Shown in pieces: positions 51,412 through 60,175 of a DNA stretch of 64,000 nt; position 1 is the first letter of the stretch, and every line of letters starts with the position of its first letter. Below the pieces are notes generated by a model. The model was not told the origin of the DNA. It did no database searches and was given only the letters and a program-made list of their open reading frames with translations. The translations under genes were made by a program, and so were the position numbers. The stretch covers positions 558,001 through 622,000 of the forward strand of contig NZ_CP178861.1 of NCBI RefSeq assembly GCF_047344985.1, written 5' to 3'. The stretch comes from Bdellovibrio sp047344985. Lineage in GTDB: Bacteria; Bdellovibrionota; Bdellovibrionia; Bdellovibrionales; Bdellovibrionaceae.

Positions 51412-52449
51412 GTGATTGATCGAGTATTAGCCATTGAAACCAGTTGTGATGACACCTCTGTTGCGATCGTAGATCGTGGCGGATGGGTTCACTCTGTGGT
51501 GGCAGCCTCTCAAGATCTTGAACACGAAATGTATGGCGGTATCGTTCCTGAAATCGCCGCCCGCAATCACTCCATCGCTTTAATTCCATTGATTGAAGAA
51601 GCTCTGAAAAAGGCCAATATGAAATGGTCCGATATTCAGGGCATTGCTGTGACAAACCGTCCGGGTTTGATCGGAGCTTTGATTGTCGGACTGGTGACGG
51701 CGAAATCCTTAGCCCAAGCTAAAAAAATTCCTTTCCTAGGTGTGAATCATCTGGAAGGTCATTTGCTTGCGCCTTTTTTAAAAGACTCTCAATACGCACC
51801 TCCTGAAGATTTTGATTATCCTTATGTGGGCCTTGCCATCAGCGGGGGACATACAAGTCTTTATCAAATCAAAGGACTGGGTGATTACCGCGTGCTCGGT
51901 GCTACCAAAGACGATGCGGCGGGAGAGTGTTTTGATAAATTCGCAAAGATGGCAGGCCTCGGTTTTCCAGGGGGCGTGCGCATTGATCAAATGGCAAAAA
52001 CGGGAAATCCCCAAGCTTTCGAATTTCCTCGCAGCATGATCCACGATGAAACTTTTGATATGAGTTTTTCAGGTTTAAAATCATCGGGTCAAAGAATGCT
52101 GGAGCAATTGGGACCTGAATTAGTTCAAGAACAATTGCCAGACTTGTGTGCTTCCTTCCAAGAAGCCATTGTCGACGTGTTGATTGCAAAACTAGATCGT
52201 GCCGCAAAAGTTTATAGAGCCAAACGTGTGATCCTCACAGGAGGCGTGAGTGCGAACTCTCGCTTGCGTGCGCGTGCTGAAGAGTGGGCGCAGAAAAAAG
52301 GTTTAAGCCTTGTGGTTCCTCCAATTCGCTATTGCACAGATAATGCGGCGATGATTGGTTATGCGGGTATTTTAAGAATGAACGCCGGTGAATTTTCTTC
52401 TTTGGATTTGGGGCCTTCTCCACAACCATTAGTTACGGATTTTAGATGA
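51412..52449 (+). CDS. tsaD: tRNA threonylcarbamoyladenosine synthase subunit TsaD
   Basis: The 345-residue enzyme has the TsaD opening AIETSCDDTS (7-16), the metal-binding histidines H113 and H117 in VNHLEGHLLAP, and the ATPase-fold motif GGVSANSRLR. It transfers the threonylcarbamoyl group to A37 of ANN-decoding tRNAs. GTG start. It lies five bases after cpoB and overlaps rsmA by four bases. Confidence 0.95.
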   Translation: MIDRVLAIETSCDDTSVAIVDRGGWVHSVVAASQDLEHEMYGGIVPEIAARNHSIALIPLIEEALKKANMKWSDIQGIAVTNRPGLIGALIVGLVTAKSLAQAKKIPFLGVNHLEGHLLAPFLKDSQYAPPEDFDYPYVGLAISGGHTSLYQIKGLGDYRVLGATKDDAAGECFDKFAKMAGLGFPGGVRIDQMAKTGNPQAFEFPRSMIHDETFDMSFSGLKSSGQRMLEQLGPELVQEQLPDLCASFQEAIVDVLIAKLDRAAKVYRAKRVILTGGVSANSRLRARAEEWAQKKGLSLVVPPIRYCTDNAAMIGYAGILRMNAGEFSSLDLGPSPQPLVTDFR

Positions 52450-53276
52450 GTTCTCAATCCCGTGAACGTTTAGAGCAGACCCTTCAAGAACTAGGGATTC
52501 TTGCTAAAAAATCTTTAGGTCAAAACTTTCTTGTCAGTGATTTGGTCATTGAGCGCATCATCAACAAGGTCAAAGAATTTACTCCCGAAGCTTTAGTGGA
52601 AGTGGGCCCAGGCCCTGGCGCTTTGACGTATTTCTTGCGCCAAATGAATGTGCCGCTAACACTTATTGAACTAGATCGTGTGATCGCTGCTTACTGGAGA
52701 GAGCAAAACATCCCCGTGATTGAAGAAGATGCTTTGCGCTTGGATTGGTCCCAGTTTTACTCCGATAAAAAATTAGTTTTCGTCAGCAATCTTCCTTACC
52801 AAATTTCTTCAAGCATCGTGATCGATCGCTCTTTGGAAGACAAAGGTGTCGAGCACATGGTGCTCATGTTCCAAAAGGAAGTCGCGCAAAGAATCAGAGC
52901 GCCAGCACAGTCGGAGCATTACGGTCTTTTAAGCGTGATTGCTCAGACCTTCTGGAAGCCTGAAATGGTGACGGAAGCGGGACCTCGGGATTTTTCTCCG
53001 CCTCCGCGCGTAGCAAGCCGTGTTTTGGCGTTTTCACGTATCGAATCACCAGTGAAAAACCGCAAAGCTTTCTTAAACTTTGTTAAGGCGGCCTTTGCTC
53101 AGCGCCGTAAGCTTCTCAAGAAAAATTTAGCTGGTCTTTTAAGTCAAAAGAAGCTAACTGAAGAGCAATTAGTGGGTTGGATGGCCGAGATGGGGTTTAA
53201 AGAAACCGCTCGCGCTGAAGAATTAAGCCCCGCACAGTTTGTCCGTCTTTATAAGAATTTTGGATTTGAACCATGA
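52446..53276 (+). CDS. rsmA: 16S rRNA dimethyladenosine transferase
   Basis: The 276-residue enzyme (KsgA) dimethylates A1518 and A1519 of 16S rRNA. The N-terminal KKSLGQNFL motif (residues 18-26), the S-adenosylmethionine loop VEVGPGPGALT and the catalytic NLPYQISSSI motif (about 115-124) are present. It overlaps tsaD and smpB by four bases each, giving a translationally coupled RNA-modification block. Confidence 0.95.
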   Translation: MSSQSRERLEQTLQELGILAKKSLGQNFLVSDLVIERIINKVKEFTPEALVEVGPGPGALTYFLRQMNVPLTLIELDRVIAAYWREQNIPVIEEDALRLDWSQFYSDKKLVFVSNLPYQISSSIVIDRSLEDKGVEHMVLMFQKEVAQRIRAPAQSEHYGLLSVIAQTFWKPEMVTEAGPRDFSPPPRVASRVLAFSRIESPVKNRKAFLNFVKAAFAQRRKLLKKNLAGLLSQKKLTEEQLVGWMAEMGFKETARAEELSPAQFVRLYKNFGFEP

Positions 53277-53725
53277 GCATTTTAATTGTTCAAGAGAACA
53301 AAAAAGCCCGCTTTGATTATACGATCGTAGAAACCTACGAAGCGGGACTTCAGCTTATGGGAAGCGAAGTGAAGTCTTTGCGTAACAAAGATGTTCAACT
53401 CAAAGACTCTTATATCAGTTTTCGTGGTGATGAAGCCTTTTTGCAAAATGCGCACATCGCGGAATACAAAGCTTCTAGTTATAACAATCACGCGCCCGAG
53501 CGTCTTCGTAAGCTCTTACTAAATCGCAAAGAGCTGGATGAAATTTTCGGAGCTTTGAAAGAAAAAGGTTACTCTTGCGTGCCACTCAAAATTTATTTTA
53601 AGAATGGCCGTGCAAAATTAGAGATCGCTTTAGTGAAGGGTAAGAAAACTCACGACAAGCGTGAAGCGATTAAGAAACGCGACGTTTCTGATCAAATTCG
53701 TTCAAGCTTAAGACGTTCTCGTTAG
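53273..53725 (+). CDS. smpB: tmRNA-binding protein SmpB
   Basis: The 150-residue protein partners tmRNA in freeing stalled ribosomes. It has the family pattern ARFDYTIVETYEAGLQLMGSEVKS near the start and the basic C-terminal tail (KGKKTHDKREAIKKRD) that enters the mRNA channel. Its last 56 bases overlap, on the opposite strand, the 3' end of the HAMP protein gene, which constrains both tails. Confidence 0.95.
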   Translation: MSILIVQENKKARFDYTIVETYEAGLQLMGSEVKSLRNKDVQLKDSYISFRGDEAFLQNAHIAEYKASSYNNHAPERLRKLLLNRKELDEIFGALKEKGYSCVPLKIYFKNGRAKLEIALVKGKKTHDKREAIKKRDVSDQIRSSLRRSR

Positions 53726-54329
53726 TAATAAATTCTTCTTTAATACCCAGACGAGCGCGCTTTTCCGCCAAAAGATGTTTCCAAGCCGCATAGGCCTCAC
53801 GGTTTTGTGGGTCGATGCTTAGTTTTTCTAAAAGTTTGAGTTCGGTTTCCGTGTTGGCTTTTAGAGCGCGATAGAAATAATCATAAGTCATCGCAAGATC
53901 TCTGAAGTCATCTTCTTCCGGCAAATGATAATCAGGAATATGCCACTGACCCAACATCAATTGGTGCATGTGTCTTTCCATGGTCACAAGGGGAGCTAAA
54001 AGATTTTTTGTCATGCGAACACTGAGGAACAAAGTCACGCCTGTGAGGAACACGAAGCTTGCGCCTAAGAAAATTCTTAACCATGTGACTTCACGCTCAA
54101 GGTGCTCGACTAAATGAGGGTGAGTATCGTAAGCCAGGTTCTTAAAGAGATCATAGTTTTGATTGATAAAATAAAACGCAGGCAAAAGAAATAAAATCGC
54201 GCCACCGGCCACCGCCGTGATCATGTACCAGCAGTATTTATACTGAAAACTTTTGTTCAGAATAAATCGGCGGGAGCCTTCTCCCTGGGGTACTCGTTGT
54301 GGTTCGATCACTCTTCGTCCATATAACAT
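53670..54329 (-). CDS. Membrane protein with HAMP-like linker
   Basis: The roughly 219-residue protein has two transmembrane helices (about 32-56 and 82-106) enclosing a short periplasmic loop, then a HAMP-like linker (TKNLLAPLVTMERHMHQL) and a helical tail without a recognised output domain. It may relay a signal to a separate protein. ATG 54329 is used; a TTG at 54380 would extend it. The sequence GCCGATAA, a perfect flagellar -10 box, ends nine bases before the ATG. The 3' end overlaps smpB by 56 bases. Confidence 0.7.
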   Translation of the reverse strand: MLYGRRVIEPQRVPQGEGSRRFILNKSFQYKYCWYMITAVAGGAILFLLPAFYFINQNYDLFKNLAYDTHPHLVEHLEREVTWLRIFLGASFVFLTGVTLFLSVRMTKNLLAPLVTMERHMHQLMLGQWHIPDYHLPEEDDFRDLAMTYDYFYRALKANTETELKLLEKLSIDPQNREAYAAWKHLLAEKRARLGIKEEFITNENVLSLNEFDQKRRVS

Positions 54330-54415
54330 ATAGTCTCTTATCGGCCGGTTGTGTTTTCGTAAGAGTCCAATTATTCTCAAAAGTAGACTTTTTCCAGACA
54401 GCTAAGGAGAACTTC

Positions 54416-55201
54416 ATGAGCTTAACACGCCTAAATTCCCACGAAGGGTCCAAACCGCAAGAAACATACAGACTAAAGTCTTTGTTGTTCTTTATGGGAA
54501 GTTTGGTTTTGGTGACAAGCTTTGCAACTCCGATTTTTGCCGCGGATGACGACACGACCTTGGTCGATGATAAGTATTCACTGAAAGCCGACCGTGAAGC
54601 TTTGGAAGCCCTTCGTAAAAACATTCCCCCTGAAAGACAAAAAGAAAACGACGAAAAAGCCTTCATGGATCAAATGATGTCAGATCTTTCACGCAATCCT
54701 TCCGAGGTGCGCAGTAAGTTTTCAAGCATCATGAACAAAAAGCGAGAGCTTTTTAATAAAGACATGAATAAAGCGCGCGAACAGTTCTCAAAAGTGCAAA
54801 AGAAAGAACGCGAAGACTTTACCAAAGCGCAGGCCGAAATCCGCAAAGATTTTGCCAAGAAAAAATCAAGCTCGGATGAGCGCAAAGAGTTCTTTGATGA
54901 TATCGAAGCGAAAAGAAAAGATTTCTACGTTGATCAAAAAGAAAAGCGCGATGAATTTGAAGCCGACGCCCGTGATAAACGCAAAAACTTTGAAGACTAC
55001 ACACGCGCAAAAACGGATGAATTCAACCAGCTTCATCGCGATTACACAAAGCGCTTTGAAGAAAATAAAAAAGCCCAAGCCGATCTAAAAAAACAAGCCG
55101 AAGAAAAACGCAAACAAGTGCAAAAAAATCTGGATCAAGAATATGAATCCATCCGCAAAAAAGACCCGACGGTTTTAGAGCCAAATACTATCGAGGAGTA
55201 A
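54416..55201 (+). CDS. Exported, highly charged coiled-coil protein
   Basis: The 261-residue product has an N-terminal hydrophobic segment (about 22-41, ending FAA) that should export it, followed by some 180 residues of lysine-, glutamate- and aspartate-rich helix with repeating KxDF/KRxxF units (for example KEREDFTKAQ, KEKRDEFEAD). It is probably a long periplasmic coiled coil. No family was recognised. AAGGAGAACTTC precedes ATG 54416, deciding the start over 54299. Confidence 0.7.
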   Translation: MSLTRLNSHEGSKPQETYRLKSLLFFMGSLVLVTSFATPIFAADDDTTLVDDKYSLKADREALEALRKNIPPERQKENDEKAFMDQMMSDLSRNPSEVRSKFSSIMNKKRELFNKDMNKAREQFSKVQKKEREDFTKAQAEIRKDFAKKKSSSDERKEFFDDIEAKRKDFYVDQKEKRDEFEADARDKRKNFEDYTRAKTDEFNQLHRDYTKRFEENKKAQADLKKQAEEKRKQVQKNLDQEYESIRKKDPTVLEPNTIEE

Positions 55202-55202
55202 T

Positions 55203-55490
55203 TTAGTTAGAAACGATATTTCCCTGAACGGAAATAAAGACTTTATAACCGCCATTGGTTTTTGCTGAAAGTTTGTTGGTGTAATTTCCGGTCGCACTTT
55301 CCACGGTGTAGCCGTTAGACGTCGGCGTAGCTTGCGAAGAACCAGACACGAATCCCGTAAGTTGACCTTTTTGCAGTTTCACTTCGGGTGGTTTGACCTC
55401 TCCCGCCAGTTGCTCCAAAGAGGCCTCCATGGAGCAACCCGTAAGGCTGCTGCCAATTAAAGCTATCATCAGTGCTTTGGAAAGTCCCAT
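55203..55490 (-). CDS. Small lipoprotein of unknown function
   Basis: The 95-residue protein has lipobox LTGC (C19) and a short polar beta-like mature part. It is convergent with the coiled-coil gene, with one base between the two stops and no terminator visible. Function unknown. Confidence 0.65.
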   Translation of the reverse strand: MGLSKALMIALIGSSLTGCSMEASLEQLAGEVKPPEVKLQKGQLTGFVSGSSQATPTSNGYTVESATGNYTNKLSAKTNGGYKVFISVQGNIVSN

Positions 55491-55559
55491 AACGTCTCCG
55501 GTATGAAGAACTTATCGGAATATCATGAACGACTCTAAAGTCTCGGAATGAGACAGAGC

Positions 55560-56243
55560 TTAGCTTGGACGCTTAAAAACTTCTTTATGAATTTCCATCG
55601 TGATTGCAAAAAGTTTATTTTCCACAATCGGAATCAAAGGCGTGAACTCTATACCGAAAGTCTGAATGACTTTATTGCCATCATCGACCTTGATATGACG
55701 GACAATGCCTTGAATCTCAATGGGAGGACGTTTCGCAATAATCAAGTGACCCGTGACTTGGTCGCCCACTTTCATCAAGGGATTGTCCATGCGATACACC
55801 ACACGACATCCTTGACTGCTTAAATCGGCAAGCTGTCCTGTGATTTTTTGAGCCTGCCCATTCACTAAAATAATATTGTAAAACGCGTGATAGCCGTCAG
55901 GAATGCGCACACGATAATTTTGACGACGTTGCAAATGGTATAATTCTTTTGGAATGGGAATGGCAACGCGACCTTGATGAATTTGCGCTTTTGTTTGAAA
56001 GTAATATTTTTCTCCGCCTAAAAAGAAATGACCTAAGTATTCTTCTTGGGATTTTAAAGTGGTTGAAGATTCAAAAACGCACTCTAGGCTTTGTGATTTT
56101 GAGTTGTAAGAAGAGACACGCAGTTTACAAACAGCATCTTCCTGGCCTTTGCAAAGAAGTTCGCCTTTGGCTTGTGCCAAATCCTGCCACAGCTTGATTT
56201 TTTCTTCGTCTCGGCTAATCAGGGCGAAGATGTCTTTATCCAT
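55560..56243 (-). CDS. PilZ-domain protein, likely c-di-GMP receptor
   Basis: The 227-residue cytoplasmic protein has a PilZ domain in its C-terminal half with the RRQNYRVRI arginine motif (about 105-113) and the DLSSQGCRV motif (about 142-150), the two c-di-GMP contact sites. The N-terminal half could be a YcgR-like domain. c-di-GMP controls the switch between predation and motility in Bdellovibrio, so a role there is possible. The 5' end overlaps the methyltransferase gene by 25 bases. Confidence 0.88.
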   Translation of the reverse strand: MDKDIFALISRDEEKIKLWQDLAQAKGELLCKGQEDAVCKLRVSSYNSKSQSLECVFESSTTLKSQEEYLGHFFLGGEKYYFQTKAQIHQGRVAIPIPKELYHLQRRQNYRVRIPDGYHAFYNIILVNGQAQKITGQLADLSSQGCRVVYRMDNPLMKVGDQVTGHLIIAKRPPIEIQGIVRHIKVDDGNKVIQTFGIEFTPLIPIVENKLFAITMEIHKEVFKRPS

Positions 56244-57118
56244 ACCGTGACCTCGTGCTTGTTGTGGTGCAGATGTTGTATGCGAGCATTTTCCATCGAC
56301 TGAAACTTTTTAAGTGTCGCAAAGTCCGTCTTACCTTGGAATTTTATCGTGCAAACGAAGTTTGAGCAAAGTCCTGAACTCTGCCACATCTGAACCAGCT
56401 CAAAAAGTTTTTCTGGATAACAGATGATATCGGAATAAAACCAATCAATGGCCCCAATGTCCTCGGGCTTCACCGTGAAGGCATTGGTTTTCATAAAATG
56501 AATGCGGGGGAGTTTGGCAATATGCGGTTCTAGGGGAGCACGATCAATGCTCACGACCTCACATCCCATTTTTTGCAGAACCCACGTCCATCCTCCCGGA
56601 CAGCTTCCAAAGTCGACGACTCTTTGCCCGGCTTCAGGACGAATCCCATAAACGGTGAAAAGCTCCCAAAGTTTCAGGTAAGCGCGCGAAGGCGGATTTT
56701 TTTTATCTTCATGGAACTGCACTTCTCCCAAAGGAAAAGGCGAGTTGGTTTTGCTTGAAGCGATCAAAGTATTTTTATCAATCAAAGTCCAAGCGCCCAG
56801 ATTGTCTTCAGGAAGAGGTCCCAGAAATTCCATTACTCGGGGTTTGAGCTTGGGAAGTTGATCTTGAATCAACTGCGCACGACGATGATTTTCAAAAGTG
56901 TAGGGCGCCCAGAGTTTTCCAAGACCCTTCAGAGCTTTCGCCGCCTGACTTATTGATTCAAAGGAAATGATTTCGGGGTTGAGCCAAATATTTTGGGCCC
57001 ATACAGTGTTCTGCAAGGGCCCATCAGTAAGAACCAGGCTTCCATGAACGGACTTCACATTTTTAAGTTCTTCAAGAAGCTCTGGTAGAAATTGTTCTGC
57101 TGCTAAATAACCAATCAC
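56219..57118 (-). CDS. FtsJ-like RNA methyltransferase, RlmM type
   Basis: The 299-residue protein has a C-terminal Rossmann methyltransferase domain with VVDFGSCPGGWTWVLQ (about 168-183) and a catalytic-lysine region CTIKFQGK, as in FtsJ/RlmM-type 2'-O-ribose methyltransferases. The N-terminal half is a putative RNA-binding domain. RlmM modifies C2498 of 23S rRNA, and this protein may do the same. GTG start, overlapping the stop of the upstream 100-residue gene. Confidence 0.8.
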   Translation of the reverse strand: MIGYLAAEQFLPELLEELKNVKSVHGSLVLTDGPLQNTVWAQNIWLNPEIISFESISQAAKALKGLGKLWAPYTFENHRRAQLIQDQLPKLKPRVMEFLGPLPEDNLGAWTLIDKNTLIASSKTNSPFPLGEVQFHEDKKNPPSRAYLKLWELFTVYGIRPEAGQRVVDFGSCPGGWTWVLQKMGCEVVSIDRAPLEPHIAKLPRIHFMKTNAFTVKPEDIGAIDWFYSDIICYPEKLFELVQMWQSSGLCSNFVCTIKFQGKTDFATLKKFQSMENARIQHLHHNKHEVTVWIKTSSP

Positions 57119-57417
57119 GCTGCTTTAGTTGCCACAGCTGGCGTAAGAAGTCCACGGTTGTTCCAGGTTGTCATGCAATCGGCCCAGAACTTTTCTTTCA
57201 ACTTCACCTCTGCCGGTCCCATTTTTACTTTCGGGAAGTCTTGCTTATCGAAGTGCTCAGTAAATTGAGTTTCGTTGCAAGCACGCACGACCTTCAACAT
57301 CAAGTTGAAGTGAGCTTCAGTGAAAGGTTTGTTATCTACGAGCATTTTTCTGAGCCCGCCCTCTGGTGTGTGAAGCAAGAAGTTATAGAGGTTCGGTACA
57401 TCATATTGTTGACTCAT
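57115..57417 (-). CDS. Small helical protein, possibly truncated-globin-like
   Basis: The 100-residue product is helical with conserved-looking aromatic positions (LYNFLLHTPEGG, HFNLMLKVVRA). Its shape recalls a truncated haemoglobin, with an histidine in the middle, but the match is too weak to name it. ATG 57417 has GGGAG upstream; the longer frame to 57465 does not. It heads the three-gene run with the methyltransferase and PilZ genes. Confidence 0.5.
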   Translation of the reverse strand: MSQQYDVPNLYNFLLHTPEGGLRKMLVDNKPFTEAHFNLMLKVVRACNETQFTEHFDKQDFPKVKMGPAEVKLKEKFWADCMTTWNNRGLLTPAVATKAA

Positions 57418-57628
57418 TTTGATACTCCCTTTTTTGGTGACATAAACATTATCGGTTAGACCCAAAGAGTTCTTAAACTGAGTTTTCCGACCAACGTCCT
57501 AAGTGTGGCTGAACAATAATTTTTCAGTTTTTTCGACTTTACCTTCTTCCAGAAAAAGTCGGGGAAAAATGGTCCAGGTAAAGTCCAGTTGATCTTAAGT
57601 CTTAGGACCTACCTCCGATCTAGGAGGT

Positions 57629-58861
57629 ATGAAAACACAAACAAACAAAACTAACATCCTGATGGCCTTCGTAGCAGCAACACTTTTTTCAAGCGCGACT
57701 TTGGCAATGTCCAAACGCCCGGTGAATGACGGAGGCAGCACGACTCCAGCACCGAAACCTCCAACAACACAGCCACCGACAACGACTCCTCCGGTAACAA
57801 CGCCACCAGCACCGCGTGAACCGGCGGCGATTTCTGATTCCATCACACCAGTGGGTTTTGATACTTTTAATGAAGTGGCTTATCCAGTAGGAAATATCGT
57901 GGATACGACTTACAAACAGTACCGCGAACTTTTACCACAAAGAAATGCGCAAGAGTCTTACCGTACTGACAACTGTGATGCGAACCTCGATAAGAACGAC
58001 CGCTTCGCAGATCGCATTGCCTACGCTGTTGAATTAAAAATGCAGCCTTCGAAAGCGCAACTAGGCTACGTCGCTTCATATTTTGCTTTGAATAAAGACG
58101 TGAACACGTATTTACCAAACAGTTTGATCTCGCATCCTCTTTGTAACGTCACAAGCGATACGTTGAATACAACTCTCAACGGTAAAAACGTTCCTTCGGC
58201 AGCGACAATCAAAAAAGCCAATGAGTTTGCAAACAAAATGAATGCTTATCGTCGTGAAGCGCTTTCTGGCAGCAGAGAAGGTTACGTGAAAGCTTCAAAG
58301 CTTTGGTCAAAATACATGATGTGCTTGTCGTATATGGAATCACTGACGACAGCAGACTCAGCAAAGGCTCAACGTGTGGCTGAAAAGTATGCTCCGTCAG
58401 GCTATCGTCGTCCCGCTGGTGTTAACTTCTATGAAGATCCAGCGCAACCGCCAGAGTCTCGTTTGAATATCGGTCTTTTCCAATTCACTCCGGATGCCGG
58501 TGGAAATATCCAAGCATGTATTCGTGAATGGAATGTCCTTTATCCAAAATGCGGTATCTCACAAACTGCAAGTCAGTCAGAAATGATTCGCGTGTTGGGA
58601 AGTTCCTTGCAAACGTTCAATGCTTTCTGTGCAGCTGCAAAAGTCACGGGCATGTTTGCTGTGCAAGTGAATGCGCAAAAAGCGTATAACACGCATCCTT
58701 ACAACGTAAACTCCAACGGTACGTTGAAAGCGCCAGCAGAGCGTTGCGTGAGCCCGCACATGGCTGTCGGCCGCTCTTACAATCACTTTGCGCCTTTCCA
58801 AAACGGATCTGGTTTTACTTTGGATAATATCTTGAGCTGCACGCTTAACGGTGAGTACTAA
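57629..58861 (+). CDS. Secreted protein with lytic-transglycosylase-like C-terminal domain
   Basis: The 410-residue protein has a signal peptide (about 1-26), a threonine/proline-rich linker (about 36-66) and a mature domain in which CLSYMESLTT is followed, some 50 residues later, by NIGLFQFTPDAGG. This order recalls the catalytic glutamate and the GLMQ-type motif of soluble lytic transglycosylases. Eight or more cysteines suggest disulfides. AGGAGGT directly precedes the ATG. The leader holds a hairpin CGACTTT/AAAGTCG (57534-57561). Confidence 0.6.
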   Translation: MKTQTNKTNILMAFVAATLFSSATLAMSKRPVNDGGSTTPAPKPPTTQPPTTTPPVTTPPAPREPAAISDSITPVGFDTFNEVAYPVGNIVDTTYKQYRELLPQRNAQESYRTDNCDANLDKNDRFADRIAYAVELKMQPSKAQLGYVASYFALNKDVNTYLPNSLISHPLCNVTSDTLNTTLNGKNVPSAATIKKANEFANKMNAYRREALSGSREGYVKASKLWSKYMMCLSYMESLTTADSAKAQRVAEKYAPSGYRRPAGVNFYEDPAQPPESRLNIGLFQFTPDAGGNIQACIREWNVLYPKCGISQTASQSEMIRVLGSSLQTFNAFCAAAKVTGMFAVQVNAQKAYNTHPYNVNSNGTLKAPAERCVSPHMAVGRSYNHFAPFQNGSGFTLDNILSCTLNGEY

Positions 58862-58887
58862 GATTTAGATTAAGAAACAAAAAGAAA

Positions 58888-58917
58888 AAGGCCCTTCTGT
58901 GAAGGGCCTTTTTTTAT
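58888..58917. terminator. Bidirectional terminator
   Basis: AAGGCCCTTC (58888-58897) pairs with GAAGGGCCTT (58901-58910) around TGT, followed by seven T residues and preceded by an A run. It serves the secreted protein gene and the convergent MarR gene. Confidence 0.92.
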
Positions 58918-59426
58918 TCACCGATTTTGTGAATGCTTTTAATAATTCTTTCCATGAAATCGTTCAGTTTATGTTTTTCATCTTCGCTAAACGGAGACCA
59001 GAAGTGACTGATGCGTTCATGGTAAAGAGGCACGATCTCGTTGCAAAGACGCTCGCCTTTTTCTGTTAAACGAATCACGAAAGAACGACCGTCCTTTTCG
59101 TGAGTCATTCTTTTTACCAACTCTGCTTTTTCCAGACTGTTGATCAATCCAGAAATCGTCGCTTGCGTGACGCCTACTTTTTGCGCCAGTTCTGACGGCA
59201 TCAAGCCACTTTGGGTTCTTTGCAACAGCATCATCAAAGTGAAGCGTCCTGACGATAAACTAAAACGCGAAAAAAAACTGTCGAGATTGATTTCCAGATC
59301 CGTTGTGACTTTTCTCAGCAAGATGTGTGAATACAATGTGAGGTGATCTAACTCAGGATACAGAAGGGCTGCATTCTCTTGGAGTTCTTCACGAGTTGGA
59401 ATCTCGGTAAAGAAGAGCTTCGCCAT
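58914..59426 (-). CDS. MarR-family transcriptional regulator
   Basis: The 170-residue protein has the winged-helix pattern of MarR regulators: recognition region PSELAQKVGVTQATISGLINSLEKAELVKR followed by the wing with DGRSFVIRLTEKG. It binds DNA as a dimer and usually responds to small molecules. ATG 59426 is chosen because GGAGTAAGT precedes it. No obvious target operon is adjacent. Confidence 0.9.
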   Translation of the reverse strand: MAKLFFTEIPTREELQENAALLYPELDHLTLYSHILLRKVTTDLEINLDSFFSRFSLSSGRFTLMMLLQRTQSGLMPSELAQKVGVTQATISGLINSLEKAELVKRMTHEKDGRSFVIRLTEKGERLCNEIVPLYHERISHFWSPFSEDEKHKLNDFMERIIKSIHKIGE

Positions 59427-59604
59427 ACTTACTCCAATCTTAATTAGGGTTCCAGACTGAAGTAGTTTATGTGAGGGGCCTAATGGAGAGCAAGAAAAAG
59501 GACGCAGCTTTACAGACAAAAAACTGTGAATGAGAGAATATCACAAATTGTGGAACGATTGTGTTATCAAGATTCAGTTAAAGAATGGATTTCAGAGCAA
59601 AAAA

Positions 59605-59649
59605 AAAGACCTCTTTCAGCAAATTGAAAATCAATCGAAAGAGGTCTTT
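59605..59649 (-). terminator. Terminator of the 59667-60059 gene
   Basis: AAAGACCTCTTTC (59605-59617) pairs perfectly over 13 positions with GAAAGAGGTCTTT (59637-59649). On the minus strand the stem is followed by a U run (59598-59607), as expected for a terminator of the minus-strand gene just upstream of it. Confidence 0.92.
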
Positions 59650-59666
59650 AAAAATTTCAGTCGCAA

Positions 59667-60059
59667 TTACTCAAGAGTGTACAAAACAACTTTCACAGAA
59701 TCTTTTGGCATCACTGCTTTTTCCAAGCAAGCGCGAGACGCTTCGAAAGTTGAAGGATTTTGTGCGCCAGAGAAAGTGATCAAAAGAACGCCGTTCATTG
59801 TCTCACCAACAACAGAGCATTTCTCGTCGATCAATTTGATCACGCGACCTTTGCTCACTGGAAGTTCTCCGTCAGTTGTGTATTTGATACCGCAAGAGAA
59901 AAAGCTTTTTGGCTTTGTTGTATCTTCCACTTTGCCAAGGCAAGTGTTGTAAAGGTCTGTGATTTCTCTTTCAACAGCGATCACGTTACCCACTTTGCGA
60001 TCCGCAGCGTGAACAGTGAAAGCCATCAACATTGTAGCTAGAACAAAAAATAGTTTCAT
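59667..60059 (-). CDS. Small secreted protein of unknown function
   Basis: The 130-residue protein has a signal peptide (about 1-18, ending VHA) and four cysteines in the mature part, which may pair. No domain was recognised. CGGAGGATTT precedes the ATG, and a strong terminator follows, so it is a stand-alone gene. Confidence 0.7.
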   Translation of the reverse strand: MKLFFVLATMLMAFTVHAADRKVGNVIAVEREITDLYNTCLGKVEDTTKPKSFFSCGIKYTTDGELPVSKGRVIKLIDEKCSVVGETMNGVLLITFSGAQNPSTFEASRACLEKAVMPKDSVKVVLYTLE

Positions 60060-60175
60060 AAATCCTCCGTTATTAGACCCGTTTAGCCTTTCACCTTTTC
60101 GGCGAAGCTCAAGCCTTTAGGCAGCGTGTCTACAAAGAAAGTTAGGCCAGCCTGTTACACCATTTTCCGGAAACA

